The position numbers and the translations under genes were made by a program. Positions 46,415 to 55,108 of a DNA stretch of 64,000 bases are shown here, piece by piece (the first letter of the stretch is position 1; every line of letters starts with the position of its first letter). The stretch comes from Actinomycetospora lemnae (GTDB taxonomy: Bacteria; Actinomycetota; Actinomycetes; Mycobacteriales; Pseudonocardiaceae), in contig NZ_JAQZAO010000002.1 in NCBI RefSeq assembly GCF_028737315.1, positions 372,001 to 436,000 of the forward strand, given 5' to 3'. Below the pieces are notes generated by a model. The model ran no database searches. It had not been told where the DNA came from and was given only the letters and a program-made list of their open reading frames with translations.

Positions 46415-47437
46415 TCAGCTCGTCACGTCCTTGGTCGTGAAGTTGGCCCAGGCGGCGAGCATGAGCACGACGACATACCCCGCCTGGAGCCAGAGGCCTG
46501 CGGTGATGTCGCGCAGGAAGATCGGGTCGCGGAAGAAGTCGACCCATGCCAGCCAGTAGCGGGTGGGCAGGTACGGGGTGACGGCCGCGGCGGCGTCGAG
46601 GCTGACGAGGACCTGGCTGGTCACGAGCGCGGCCAGCGCGCCGAGGGTCGCGCCGAGGGAGGACGCGGTGACCGTCGAGAGGAACAGCGCGATCGCCGCC
46701 ACGCCGAGCATCGACACCGTCACGTAGCCCATCGCCCCGAGCAGGCGGGCGGCGAGGTCGGCGGGCGAGAGCGCCTCGCCGGACAGCGACGACACCGACG
46801 CCTGCGCGCGCTCCCGGGCGGCCTGGTCGTCGGCGACGACCGCGCCGTCACCGGTGTCGGCGCCGGGCCGGGTGGCGCCGGCCTGCCCGCCCGAGGCCGC
46901 GTCCGAGCTGCCGACCTGCCCCCCGCCGCCGGCGGGCGCCGCGGGCCCGGTGCCGGCGACGGCGTCGTCACCCCCACCGGTGACCTCGGGCAGCGCGCGC
47001 ACCACCGCCACCGGGTCACCCGCCCCGAACAGCGAGACCCCGACGACGTAGGAGGTGCCCGCGACCGCCACGACCGACCCGACGACGAACACCACGACCG
47101 AGACCAGCTTCGCCACCAGCAGCGACGTGCGGCGCACCGGGCGCACGAGCAGGTAGCGCAGCGTCCCCTGCGACGACTCCCCCGCCACCGCGTCGCCCGC
47201 GACCACCGCCACCGCGATCGGCAGGAACAGCGGCAGGACCAGGGCCAGCGCGGCCGCGGGGTAGAGCGAGCCGGACTGCAGCACCGCGGACAGGAACGCC
47301 GCCCCCTGCCCCGGCGGCGGGGCGATGCGCGTCGTGGCGAGGAAGACCGCGACCACCGCGGGCAGCAGGCACAGCAGGCCCACGGCCACCCAGGTCCGCG
47401 GGCGACGGATGAGCTTGACGAGCTCGACGGCGATCAC
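46415..47437 (-). CDS. ABC-2 type transporter permease
   Basis: A 340-residue inner membrane permease with about six helices and a large outside loop between helices (residues ~130-220) that is rich in Gly, Asp and Ala. RRPRTWVAVGLL is the N-terminal amphipathic start and GTLRYLLVRPVRRTSLLVAKLVS the cytoplasmic coupling region. GTG 47437 overlaps the ATPase stop by 4 bp (47434-47437). It pairs with the ATPase of the next entry. Its substrate, perhaps a lipid or lipoprotein-linked compound given the LolA-like neighbour, is inferred. Confidence 0.88.
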   Translation of the reverse strand: MIAVELVKLIRRPRTWVAVGLLCLLPAVVAVFLATTRIAPPPGQGAAFLSAVLQSGSLYPAAALALVLPLFLPIAVAVVAGDAVAGESSQGTLRYLLVRPVRRTSLLVAKLVSVVVFVVGSVVAVAGTSYVVGVSLFGAGDPVAVVRALPEVTGGGDDAVAGTGPAAPAGGGGQVGSSDAASGGQAGATRPGADTGDGAVVADDQAARERAQASVSSLSGEALSPADLAARLLGAMGYVTVSMLGVAAIALFLSTVTASSLGATLGALAALVTSQVLVSLDAAAAVTPYLPTRYWLAWVDFFRDPIFLRDITAGLWLQAGYVVVLMLAAWANFTTKDVTS

Positions 47438-48435
47438 GGGCGCGCCCCGTTCCGGCGGGACGCCCGCGACGTGTCCGATCCGGGTCCCGTCAACGCCACC
47501 ACCACGTCCTCCAGGCTCCGGCGCTGCTCGACGAGCCCGTCGAGCGGCACGCCGTGCTCGACGAGGTGGCGGGCGAGCGCGGGCGGGCCGCCCGGTGCCG
47601 CCTCGACGACCAGCGTGTGGTCCTGCCGCTCGGCCACCGCGCTCCCGAGCACGCGCGCCGCCGCGTCCGGGTCCGGCGTCCGGACGACGAGCCGGCCCGT
47701 CGGGCCCCGCACCGCGTCGAGGTCGTCCTCGAGCACCAGCCGGCCCCGGTCGACGACGCCGACGGTGGTGCAGAGCGCCTCGATCTCGGCGAGCAGGTGG
47801 CTGGACAGGAAGACGGTGGTGCCCGCGGCGTTGAGCTCGAGGAGCAGGTCGCGGACCTCGCGGATGCCGTGGGGGTCGAGACCGTTGGTGGGTTCGTCGA
47901 GCACGAGCAGGCGGGGGCGGTTGAGCAGCGCCCCGGCCAGCCCGAGGCGCTGGCGCATGCCGAGCGAGTAGGCGCGCACCGGGCGGCGGTCGATCGCGCC
48001 CAGTCCGACGCGCTCGAGCACCTCCTCGACGCGGTCGCGGCGTCGCCGGCCGTCACGGTCGCGACGCGGGCCCGCGGCGTCGAGCAGCGCGAGGTTGGTG
48101 CGCCCGGACAGGTGCGGGTAGGCCGCCGGCCCCTCGACCATCGCCCCGATCTCGGGGAGCACCTCGGCCACCCGCGACGGCACCGGCCGCCCGAGCACCG
48201 TGATCTCGCCGCGGGTGGCGTAGACGAGGCCGAGCAGCATCCGCACCATCGTCGTCTTGCCCGAGCCGTTGGGGCCGAGGAAGCCGTAGCGCGCGCCCTC
48301 GGCGACGTGCAGGTCGACGTCGTCGACGGCCGTGTGGGCGCCGTAGCGCTTGGTCAGGCGGCGGGTCTCGATGACGAGGCGACCCGGGTCGCGGCGGGCG
48401 CCGATCCGCTGGGTCGTCCCGTTGCCCGCGCTCAC
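47434..48435 (-). CDS. ABC transporter ATP-binding protein
   Basis: A 333-residue ABC ATPase of the ABC-2/CcmA type. Walker A GPNGSGKTT (near residue 55), signature YSLGMRQRLGLAGAL, Walker B LLVLDEPTNGLDP, and a long C-terminal accessory domain of the DrrA type. GTG 48435 overlaps the LolA-like gene stop by 4 bp, and its own stop overlaps the permease start by 4 bp, so the three are a tightly coupled unit. The longer frame above 48435 is a shadow of the LolA-like gene. Confidence 0.92.
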   Translation of the reverse strand: MSAGNGTTQRIGARRDPGRLVIETRRLTKRYGAHTAVDDVDLHVAEGARYGFLGPNGSGKTTMVRMLLGLVYATRGEITVLGRPVPSRVAEVLPEIGAMVEGPAAYPHLSGRTNLALLDAAGPRRDRDGRRRRDRVEEVLERVGLGAIDRRPVRAYSLGMRQRLGLAGALLNRPRLLVLDEPTNGLDPHGIREVRDLLLELNAAGTTVFLSSHLLAEIEALCTTVGVVDRGRLVLEDDLDAVRGPTGRLVVRTPDPDAAARVLGSAVAERQDHTLVVEAAPGGPPALARHLVEHGVPLDGLVEQRRSLEDVVVALTGPGSDTSRASRRNGARP

Positions 48436-49619
48436 GTCCGGCCCCCCGCGAGCAGGTCGGTGGCGCCGCTGTCGATCGCCGCGGGCGGCACGAGGCCCGC
48501 GAGCACCCAGGCCTGCGCGCCGTCCTCGCTGCGGACCACGGCGAGGGTCAGCAGCGGGGTCTCCAGCGCCGAGCCCTGGCCCTCGACCGTGAGGGTGCGG
48601 CCGGCGCCGGCGCGGTCGATGCCCGCGAGCAGGGTGCCGGCGAGGTCGGGCGGCAGCGGCACGGCGATCAGCTGGCCCAGCGTGGTGCCGTAGCGCCCGA
48701 GCGCCGGGAAGCCGCGCTCCGGGCGCACCCGCTCGCGGCCCGCGAGGCTCGCGGGCAGCGAGGAGCCGTCCCCGCGGCCGAGGACGCCGAAGAGGTCGGA
48801 GGTCGGGCTGCGGGTGACGCCGGCCCCCGGGCCGCGGCGCGGCTCGAGGGCCGCCGGGTCGGGCGGGCCCTGGGTGAGCTCGCCGAACGCGGTGGTGATC
48901 AGCGGGTCGGCCACCCCCCTGGCGCGCACCTCGACCGCGACCGGCAGGCCGGTCGCCGGGTCGGCCCAGACGTCGAGCGCCCCGACGGTCGTCCCCGGGT
49001 CGGCGACGGTGACCCGCACCCCGGCCGCGTCCACCCCGGCGACCCGGCGCGACGGCAGCTCGGTCGGCGGGTCGGCGGCCGTCGTGCCCGCGAGCAGCCG
49101 GCGGGCGAGCTCCGGCGGGAGCAGGTCCTCGGGGCGGGGCAGGCGCACCTGCGGGTCGCGGGCGACGATCGTCAGCAGCTCCGCTCCGTAGTCCCAGACG
49201 GCCTGCCCGCGTGGGGTCGTGTAGCGGTCGCGCTCGCCCACCGCGGACAGCACGTCGACGCGCGAGCGGTCCGGGGCGGCGTACCAGCCGCGCATGCGCG
49301 TCACGCCGGAGAGCAGCGTGGTGACGTCCGCGAGCTGCGCGATCCGCGGCAGCCCGAGCGCGGCGCGGGCCTCGGCGTACCCCGTCCACGGCCGGTCGGC
49401 CGACGCGGCGACGAGGTCACGCAGCTGCTCGGGGTCGGCGCGGGCGTCGCCCGGTCGGGCCGCGATCGTCGCGGGGACCCCCACGAGCAGCGCCGCCACG
49501 ACCGCGACCACCGCCCAGCGCCACAGCACCCGCCCCGACCATGCCGCCACCGGCGTCCCGACTCCCCTCACCCGACGGTCCCGACGGGGCTCTCCTGCAT
49601 CTCCCGTCGAGGGTGCCAC
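48432..49619 (-). CDS. LolA/MucB-like secreted or membrane-anchored protein
   Basis: A 395-residue protein with one membrane helix (about residues 32-54) and an outside region resembling the LolA/RseB/LppX fold of outer membrane lipoprotein-sorting-like proteins (PWTGYAEARAALG, SGVTRMRGWYAAPDRSRVDVLSAVGERDRY, VWADPATGLPVAVEVR, and a C-terminal second domain). In actinobacteria such proteins lie next to ABC-2 ATPase/permease pairs; a lipid-handling role is plausible but not shown. GTG 49619; later starts are possible. It heads the three-gene unit. Confidence 0.8.
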   Translation of the reverse strand: MAPSTGDAGEPRRDRRVRGVGTPVAAWSGRVLWRWAVVAVVAALLVGVPATIAARPGDARADPEQLRDLVAASADRPWTGYAEARAALGLPRIAQLADVTTLLSGVTRMRGWYAAPDRSRVDVLSAVGERDRYTTPRGQAVWDYGAELLTIVARDPQVRLPRPEDLLPPELARRLLAGTTAADPPTELPSRRVAGVDAAGVRVTVADPGTTVGALDVWADPATGLPVAVEVRARGVADPLITTAFGELTQGPPDPAALEPRRGPGAGVTRSPTSDLFGVLGRGDGSSLPASLAGRERVRPERGFPALGRYGTTLGQLIAVPLPPDLAGTLLAGIDRAGAGRTLTVEGQGSALETPLLTLAVVRSEDGAQAWVLAGLVPPAAIDSGATDLLAGGRT

Positions 49620-49654
49620 CGAAACGCACGGCGGGTGGCCGCGTGGTGAGGCGA

Positions 49655-50707
49655 TCAGGCCCCCGGCGTCCGGTCCGCGCCCGTGGACGCCGTCTCCGGG
49701 TCGTCCTCGCCGTCCTCGACCGTCGGCGGGGCCGGGAAGAACCGGACCCTGACGAGGCTCGCGATCGTCGTGACCAGGAGCACACCGACGATGACGCCGA
49801 GGGAGAGCTCGATCCCGATGGTCGGGACGGCCAGGGGCTCGCCGCCGTTGAGGAACGGCAGCGTGTTGGTGTGCAGCGCCTCGAGCACGAGCTTGACGCC
49901 GATGAACGCGAGGATCACGCCGAGCCCGTAGGACAGGTACACGAGCTTGTCCAGCAGCCCGCCGAGCAGGAAGTAGAGCTGGCGCAGCCCCATCAGCGCG
50001 AACATGTTCGCGGTGAAGACGATGTAGGGGTCGGTGGTCAGGCCGAAGATCGCGGGGATCGAGTCGAGCGCGAACAGCAGGTCGGTCATGCCGATCGCGA
50101 TCATGACCATGAGCATCGGCGTGGCTGTGAGCCGCAGCCGGCCCTGGGCGTCGCGGCGGCGGACGACCGATCGGGTGCCGACGTAGTCGTCGGTCACCGG
50201 CAGGACGCGGCGCACGAGGCGCAGCAGGGCGTTCTCCTCGAACTCCTCCTCGTCGCTGCCCATCACGACCTTGATCGCGGTCAGGACGAGGAACGCGCCG
50301 AACAGGTAGAACACCCAGCTGAACCGCTCGATGACCGCCGCGCCGGCGAGGATGAACGCCCCGCGCAGCACGAGCGCGATGAGGATGCCGAAGAGCAGCA
50401 CGCGGTGCTGGTGGACCTTGGGCACCGCGAAGGCGCTCATGATCAGCAGGAAGACGAAGAGGTTGTCGACCGAGAGCGAGTACTCGGTGACGTAGCCCGC
50501 GACGAACGCCGTCGCCGGGTCCTGGCCGGCCACGAGGTACAGGCCGACGGCGAAGAGGGCCGCGAGTCCGACGTAGACGCCGACCCAGCGCGCGGCCTCC
50601 CGGACGCCCACCTCGTGGGGGCGGCGACCGACGATGGCGAGGTCGAGCGCGAGCACCGCGAGCAGGCCCACGATGGTCAGGGCCCAGACCCAGAACGGCA
50701 CGTACAT
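49655..50707 (-). CDS. TerC/Alx-family metal ion exporter
   Basis: A 350-residue integral membrane protein with about nine helices. The family's acidic metal sites are visible in YSLSVDNLFVF and TDLLFALDSIPAIF, together with the RQLYFLLGG and KLVYLSYGLGVILAFIGVKLVLE blocks. Relatives (Alx, MeeF/MeeY, YceF) export Mn2+, in part to metallate secreted enzymes. ATG 50707 lies below a probable yybP-ykoY riboswitch at 50750-50888 (minus). The C-terminal ~35 residues are acidic and not conserved. It is monocistronic as far as can be seen. Confidence 0.93.
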   Translation of the reverse strand: MYVPFWVWALTIVGLLAVLALDLAIVGRRPHEVGVREAARWVGVYVGLAALFAVGLYLVAGQDPATAFVAGYVTEYSLSVDNLFVFLLIMSAFAVPKVHQHRVLLFGILIALVLRGAFILAGAAVIERFSWVFYLFGAFLVLTAIKVVMGSDEEEFEENALLRLVRRVLPVTDDYVGTRSVVRRRDAQGRLRLTATPMLMVMIAIGMTDLLFALDSIPAIFGLTTDPYIVFTANMFALMGLRQLYFLLGGLLDKLVYLSYGLGVILAFIGVKLVLEALHTNTLPFLNGGEPLAVPTIGIELSLGVIVGVLLVTTIASLVRVRFFPAPPTVEDGEDDPETASTGADRTPGA

Positions 50708-50749
50708 ACGGCGGGGACTCCGATCTCCGGCGACGTCAGGGCAGACGTG

Positions 50750-50888
50750 GACACCGGAGGTCTCTCCCGCCGCCCCGATCCTGGTCGGGACCGGGCGACC
50801 GACGGCCCCGGGCACCGGCACCGGTCACCTCGACCGGTCCGGCGGCCGTGCTGACGAGGCCGACGCGTGGGGATACTCCCCTCCGCGA
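50750..50888 (-). ncRNA. Probable yybP-ykoY (Mn2+) riboswitch upstream of the TerC gene
   Basis: Read on the minus strand, the leader has GGAGGGGAGTATCCCC (50884-50869), then CGTCGG and CTCGTCAGCACGG, a variable stem region, and GGGAGAGACCTCCGG near 50768-50754, ahead of the terC-type ATG at 50707. The GGGGAGTA box, the TCGTCA segment and the AGACCTC box match the conserved blocks of the yybP-ykoY class, which senses Mn2+ and controls Mn exporters. The family match is from memory; a covariance search would settle it. The rest of the 308-bp gap up to 51015 holds the plus-strand promoter hexamer TAGCGT (51004-51009). Confidence 0.72.
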
Positions 50889-51015
50889 GCCAGTGTGGCA
50901 GCCGTGTGAGGGCGGAGTGCGTCGACCCCGGGGTGGCGTTGCGCACCCGGCCCGCTCGGCGGCGGCCACTGAGTTGCTCACGACCGGCTCAGGCGCCGCG
51001 GGATAGCGTGCGCGG

Positions 51016-53919
51016 GTGATCTACCGCCCGCTCCGGGTCCTCGGGGTCGTGCTCGCCGTCGGACTGCTCGGGCTGTCGACGGTCGCCGCCGCTCCCCCGC
51101 CCGGTGGCGTCGGGACGGTGCGCAGCGAGGACCTGCGCATCGAGGTGCGCGACGGCCCGGCGCGCGACCAGCCGCAGAGCCTGGACGCGACGCTCTGGCT
51201 GCCGGCGACGACCGGGCCGGCGCCCGCGGTGCTCGTCGCGCACGGCTTCGGCGGGAGCAAGCAGTCGGTGGCCGCGGAGGCACGCACCTGGGCGGAGCGG
51301 GGCTACGTGGCGCTCGCGTGGTCGGCGCGCGGCTTCGGCGCGAGCACCGGGCAGATCGCGCTGAACTCCCCGGACTACGAGGTCGCCGACGCCGCCGCGC
51401 TCGTCGACTGGCTCGCGGCCCGCCCGGAGGTGCGCCAGGACGCGCCCGGCGACCCGCGCGTGGGCGCCACCGGCGCGTCGTACGGCGGGGCCCTGTCGCT
51501 GCTGCTCGCCGGCTTCGACCGCCGCGTCGACGCCACGATCCCCGTCATCACCTGGAACGACCTCGGCCAGGCGCTCTTCCCCGACCGCGCGGGCGTCCCG
51601 CCCGCCGCCACCCCGGCCGCGAGCGCCGCCGAGCCCGACGGGGTGTTCAAGCGGGCGTGGGCGGCGCTGTTCTTCGGCAGCGGGTCGCGACCGGCGCCGG
51701 GCCAGGAGCAGGACGCGCCGCAGGTCTGCGGCCGGTTCCTGCCCGAGATCTGCGCCGGGTACGTCGCGGCCGTCACCTCCGGCCGCGAGCCCGCCGAGCT
51801 CGCGGACGTCCTCACCCGCGCCTCGCCCGCGAGCGTCGCCGGGCGCATCACGGCGCCGACGCTGCTGGTCCAGGGCGAGCGCGACACCCTCTTCGGGCTC
51901 GACCAGGCCGACGCCACCGCGCGCCAGATCGCCGCGGGCGGCGGGACGGTCGCCGTCAGCTGGTTCGCGGGCGGGCACGACGGCGGCGGCCCGGACCGGC
52001 GCACCACCGAGCGCATGCAGGCCTGGTTCGACCACCACCTCGCCGGCACCGCCCCCGACCCCGGGACCGCGTTCACCTACGTCGTGCCCTCCGGGGTGCA
52101 GGCGCGCCGCGCGCCGACCCAGCGCACGATCACCGCGAGCGTCTATCCGGGGCTCGACGGGGGCGCGGGCACGGCGCAGACAGCCCTGCCCCTGCGCGGC
52201 GACCCGCAGGACGTCGTCGCGCCCGCCGGCGGCGCGCCGTCGGCGATCTCGTCGGTGCCGGGGCTCGCGGGCCTGGCCGGGGGTGCCGCCGGGGGCGGTG
52301 CGGGCGACGACGAGGACGCCGACGACGGGGGCTCGGGCGGTGCCGGCGGCTCGGGCGGCGGCGGGGGTGGCGGCGGCTCGGGTGGGGGCACCGCGGCCCT
52401 GCTCGGCCGGCTCGCCACGGACCTGCCCGGCCAGGCGGCGCGCTTCTCGACCGACCCGCTGCCCGCGCGGACGGTGGTCGCCGGGTCGCCGCAGGTCCGG
52501 GTGACGGTGGCGTCGGTGCCCGGGCGGCCCGCGGGCGAGCCGGTGCTCTTCGCCAAGGTCTACGACGTGGCCGCGGGCGACGGCGCGCCCGGCAGCCGCA
52601 CGCTGCTGGGCAGCGCGGTCTCCCCGCTGCGGCTGCCGGCGCCGGGTCCGACGCCGACCGAGGTGACGGTGAGCCTCCCGGCCGTGGTCGCGACGCTCGC
52701 CGCCGGCCACCGTCTCGAGGTCGTCCTGTCCACCACCGACCAGGCCTACGCCGCCGCGGTCCAGCCCGCGGTGTACCGGATCGGGCTGGCGGGTTCCGCG
52801 GGTCCGGCGACGCTCGCCGTGCCGACCGTGCCCGGCGACGTGCGCAGCGGGACCTCGGTGCCGACCGCCCCGCTCGTGGCCGCGGGCGTGCTGCTGCTCG
52901 GGGTGCTCGTCGCGTGGCTGGTGGCGCGGGTCCTCGCGGTCCGGCGCCGCCGTCGTGACCTCGAACCGGGCGGGGCGCTCGCGCTCGAGGAGGGGCTCGC
53001 GGACACCCCGCTCGTGGTGCGCGGGCTCTCCAAGGCGTGGACCAGCGGGCTCGTCGCCGTCGACGACGTCTCGTTCACCGTCAAGCGGGGCCAGGTCCTG
53101 GGCCTGCTCGGGCCGAACGGCGCCGGGAAGACGACGACACTGCGCATGCTCCTCGGGCTCATCGCCCCGACGGCCGGCGAGCTGCGGATCTTCGGGCGGC
53201 GGGTCGTCGCGGGCGCGCCCGTGCTGGGCCGGGTCGGCGCGTTCGTCGAGGGCGCCGGGTTCCTGCCGCACCTCACCGGGCGCGACAACCTCGAGCTGTA
53301 CTGGGCCGCGACCGGCCGGCCCCGCGCGGAGGCCCGGCTCTCCGAGGCGCTGGAGATCGCCGGGCTCGGCAGCGCCGTCGACCGGGCCGTGCGCACCTAC
53401 TCCCAGGGCATGCGCCAGCGGCTCGCGATCGCCCAGGCGATGCTCGGGCTGCCCGACCTGCTCGTGCTCGACGAGCCCACCAACGGCCTCGACCCGCCGC
53501 AGATCCACGCGATGCGCGAGGTGCTGCGGTCCTACGCCCGCGACGGCGACCGGACGGTGCTCGTGTCCAGCCACCTGCTCGCCGAGGTCGAGCAGACCTG
53601 CGACCACGTCGTCGTCATGCACCGCGGCAAGGTGGTCGCGACCGGCGAGGTCGCCGAGCTCGTCGCGGGCGGCCAGGTCGCGGTGACGGTCGCCGACCGC
53701 CGCGACGAGGCCGTCTCGGTGCTGCGGGGACGCAACGGGGTGCGCGACGTCGAGCCCGACCCCGCCGACACCGACGTGGTGCTCGTCGACCTCGGCGGCG
53801 TCGACCGCGCCGAGGTCGTCCGGACCCTGGTCGAGGCCGGGTTCTCCGTGCGCGGCGTCGGGCCACGGCGCCGTCTCGAGGACGCGTTCCTCGCGCTGAT
53901 CGGGCAGGAGGGCTCGTGA
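51016..53919 (+). CDS. Fusion protein: extracytoplasmic serine hydrolase, transmembrane helix and ABC ATPase
   Basis: A 967-residue protein in three parts. Residues ~1-30: signal anchor. About 40-600: an X-Pro dipeptidyl-peptidase/CocE-like hydrolase with VLVAHGFGGSKQS, GATGASYGG (nucleophile Ser155), an acid in VQGERDTLF and a His in FAGGHDGGG; it ends in a beta-sandwich C-domain after a Gly/Asp-rich linker (about 417-462). About 619-642: a second membrane helix. About 665-967: an ABC ATPase with GPNGAGKTTT (near 699), YSQGMRQRLAIA and LLVLDEPTNGLDP. GTG 51016 follows TAGCGT by 6 nt (leaderless-like). It is coupled to the permease gene by a GTGA overlap. The hydrolase would face outside and the ATPase inside. 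Confidence 0.92.
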   Translation: MIYRPLRVLGVVLAVGLLGLSTVAAAPPPGGVGTVRSEDLRIEVRDGPARDQPQSLDATLWLPATTGPAPAVLVAHGFGGSKQSVAAEARTWAERGYVALAWSARGFGASTGQIALNSPDYEVADAAALVDWLAARPEVRQDAPGDPRVGATGASYGGALSLLLAGFDRRVDATIPVITWNDLGQALFPDRAGVPPAATPAASAAEPDGVFKRAWAALFFGSGSRPAPGQEQDAPQVCGRFLPEICAGYVAAVTSGREPAELADVLTRASPASVAGRITAPTLLVQGERDTLFGLDQADATARQIAAGGGTVAVSWFAGGHDGGGPDRRTTERMQAWFDHHLAGTAPDPGTAFTYVVPSGVQARRAPTQRTITASVYPGLDGGAGTAQTALPLRGDPQDVVAPAGGAPSAISSVPGLAGLAGGAAGGGAGDDEDADDGGSGGAGGSGGGGGGGGSGGGTAALLGRLATDLPGQAARFSTDPLPARTVVAGSPQVRVTVASVPGRPAGEPVLFAKVYDVAAGDGAPGSRTLLGSAVSPLRLPAPGPTPTEVTVSLPAVVATLAAGHRLEVVLSTTDQAYAAAVQPAVYRIGLAGSAGPATLAVPTVPGDVRSGTSVPTAPLVAAGVLLLGVLVAWLVARVLAVRRRRRDLEPGGALALEEGLADTPLVVRGLSKAWTSGLVAVDDVSFTVKRGQVLGLLGPNGAGKTTTLRMLLGLIAPTAGELRIFGRRVVAGAPVLGRVGAFVEGAGFLPHLTGRDNLELYWAATGRPRAEARLSEALEIAGLGSAVDRAVRTYSQGMRQRLAIAQAMLGLPDLLVLDEPTNGLDPPQIHAMREVLRSYARDGDRTVLVSSHLLAEVEQTCDHVVVMHRGKVVATGEVAELVAGGQVAVTVADRRDEAVSVLRGRNGVRDVEPDPADTDVVLVDLGGVDRAEVVRTLVEAGFSVRGVGPRRRLEDAFLALIGQEGS

Positions 53920-54752
53920 GCACGACGGTGGACGGGGCCTGGACGCTGCCGGTGCGCGTGGAGCTCGCGCGCCAGTGGCGGCGCCGGCGCACGCAGGTGA
54001 CGCTCGGGCTGTTCGCCCTGCTCCCGGTGATCCTCTGGATCGCGTTCTCCGTCGGCGATGACCCCACGCCCGGTGCCGCGGCCACCAGCCTCACCGACCT
54101 CGCGCAGGCCTCCGGGGTCAACTTCGCGGTGTTCGCGCTGTTCTCCTCGGCGAGCTTCCTGTTCGTCGTGGTCGTGGCGCTCTTCTTCGGCGACACGGTG
54201 GCGAGCGAGGCGTCGTGGTCGTCGCTGCGCTACCTGCTCGCGATCCCGGTGCCGCGCGTGCGCCTGCTGCGGCAGAAGGCGATCGTCGCCGCGCTGCTGT
54301 CGCTGGCCACGCTCGTCACGTTGCCGGTGGTGGCCGTGCTGCTCGGCACGCTGGTCTACGGGGCGGGCGACTACCTCTCCCCCACCGGCGAGTCGCTGCC
54401 CTACGGCACCGCGCTGGTGCGCATCCTGCTCGCCGTCGCCTACCTGGCGATCCACCTGCTGTGGGTGGCGGGCGTCGCGACCCTGCTCTCGGTGGTCACC
54501 GACGCCCCGCTCGGCGCGGTCGGCGGCGCGGTGCTGGTGTCGATCCTGTCCCAGATCCTCGACACGGTCGACGCGCTGGGCTCGATCCGCAACCTCCTGC
54601 CCACCCACGAGGTCTTCGCCTTCGCCGACCTGCTGACCCTCGACGTCGACGGCAGCGACCTCGCCAACGGCGTCCTCTTCGCCCTGGTGTGGTGCATCGC
54701 CTTCGGCGCCACCGCCGTCTGGTACTTCCGCCGCAAGGACATCACCAGCTGA
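53916..54752 (+). CDS. ABC-2 type transporter permease, partner of the hydrolase-ATPase fusion
   Basis: A 278-residue permease with about six helices. RVELARQWRRRRTQVTLGLFALLPVILW is the start, SEASWSSLRYLLAIPVPRVRLLRQKA the coupling helix region, and a short FRRKDITS tail ends it. GTG 53916 overlaps the fusion gene stop by 4 bp, so the two are made together. This completes an exporter in which ATPase and an outside hydrolase are one chain. The substrate is unknown; a peptide- or ester-linked product cleaved on export is conceivable, as inference only. Confidence 0.9.
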   Translation: MSTTVDGAWTLPVRVELARQWRRRRTQVTLGLFALLPVILWIAFSVGDDPTPGAAATSLTDLAQASGVNFAVFALFSSASFLFVVVVALFFGDTVASEASWSSLRYLLAIPVPRVRLLRQKAIVAALLSLATLVTLPVVAVLLGTLVYGAGDYLSPTGESLPYGTALVRILLAVAYLAIHLLWVAGVATLLSVVTDAPLGAVGGAVLVSILSQILDTVDALGSIRNLLPTHEVFAFADLLTLDVDGSDLANGVLFALVWCIAFGATAVWYFRRKDITS

Positions 54753-54801
54753 CCCTCCCCTGCCGCCCGTCGTCGCCCCGGGGGTGACCGGCGCACGGGG
54801 T

Positions 54802-54839
54802 GTGCCAGCCTGGCGTCCACGCTGGCACGGGACGCCAGG
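54802..54839. repeat. Interlocked inverted repeats after the permease gene
   Basis: GTGCCAGC (54802-54809) pairs with GCTGGCAC (54821-54828), and CCTGGCGTCC (54809-54818) pairs with GGACGCCAGG (54830-54839). The two stems overlap and cannot form together. They lie about 50 nt after the permease stop and could be a terminator with an alternative fold. Confidence 0.6.
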
Positions 54840-55067
54840 ATCGCCACCACCTCGCCGGCGGTCCGTGCACCCGGGCGTGTCGCGCTGCGGGTGGCGGCGA
54901 ACGGCACGTAGCGCATGATCGTCGCGGCTGGCGACCTGCCGACCGTGCCCCTCGCGGCTCGAGCCCGCCCACGTGCGCGACCCCGTGTCGGCCGCCGTCC
55001 TCCACGCGGGACACTGGCTCCTCGAGCTGGTCGTCGCACCTCGAGATCGTCCCTTCTGAGCACTCTT

Positions 55068-55085
55068 CTGCCCGATATCGGGCAG
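55068..55085. promoter_or_regulatory. Perfect 18-bp palindrome, operator candidate
   Basis: CTGCCCGATATCGGGCAG is perfectly symmetric and lies 42 bp before GTG 55127 of the downstream gene. It is a likely binding site for a dimeric regulator; none is encoded next to it except possibly the small helical protein itself. Confidence 0.55.
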
Positions 55086-55108
55086 GAAACTGGTCCTGAG
55101 ACCGATCC

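Larger units (their letters stand above)
54753..55108. other. 356-bp gap after the ABC unit
   Basis: No convincing CDS was found; the short open frames lack start signals and known motifs. The gap holds the interlocked inverted repeats (54802-54839), CTCGAG-containing sequence near 55021-55045, and the palindrome CTGCCCGATATCGGGCAG (55068-55085) in front of the small helical gene. It may be a decayed region or a long regulatory leader. Confidence 0.5.

Noticed and set aside
49170-49200. Possible extra copy of the GTCGAGCTCCGCTCC repeat (CAGCTCCGCTCCGTAG)
   Set aside because: Only about 11 bases match and it falls in a normal coding segment of the LolA-like gene, so it is most likely chance.
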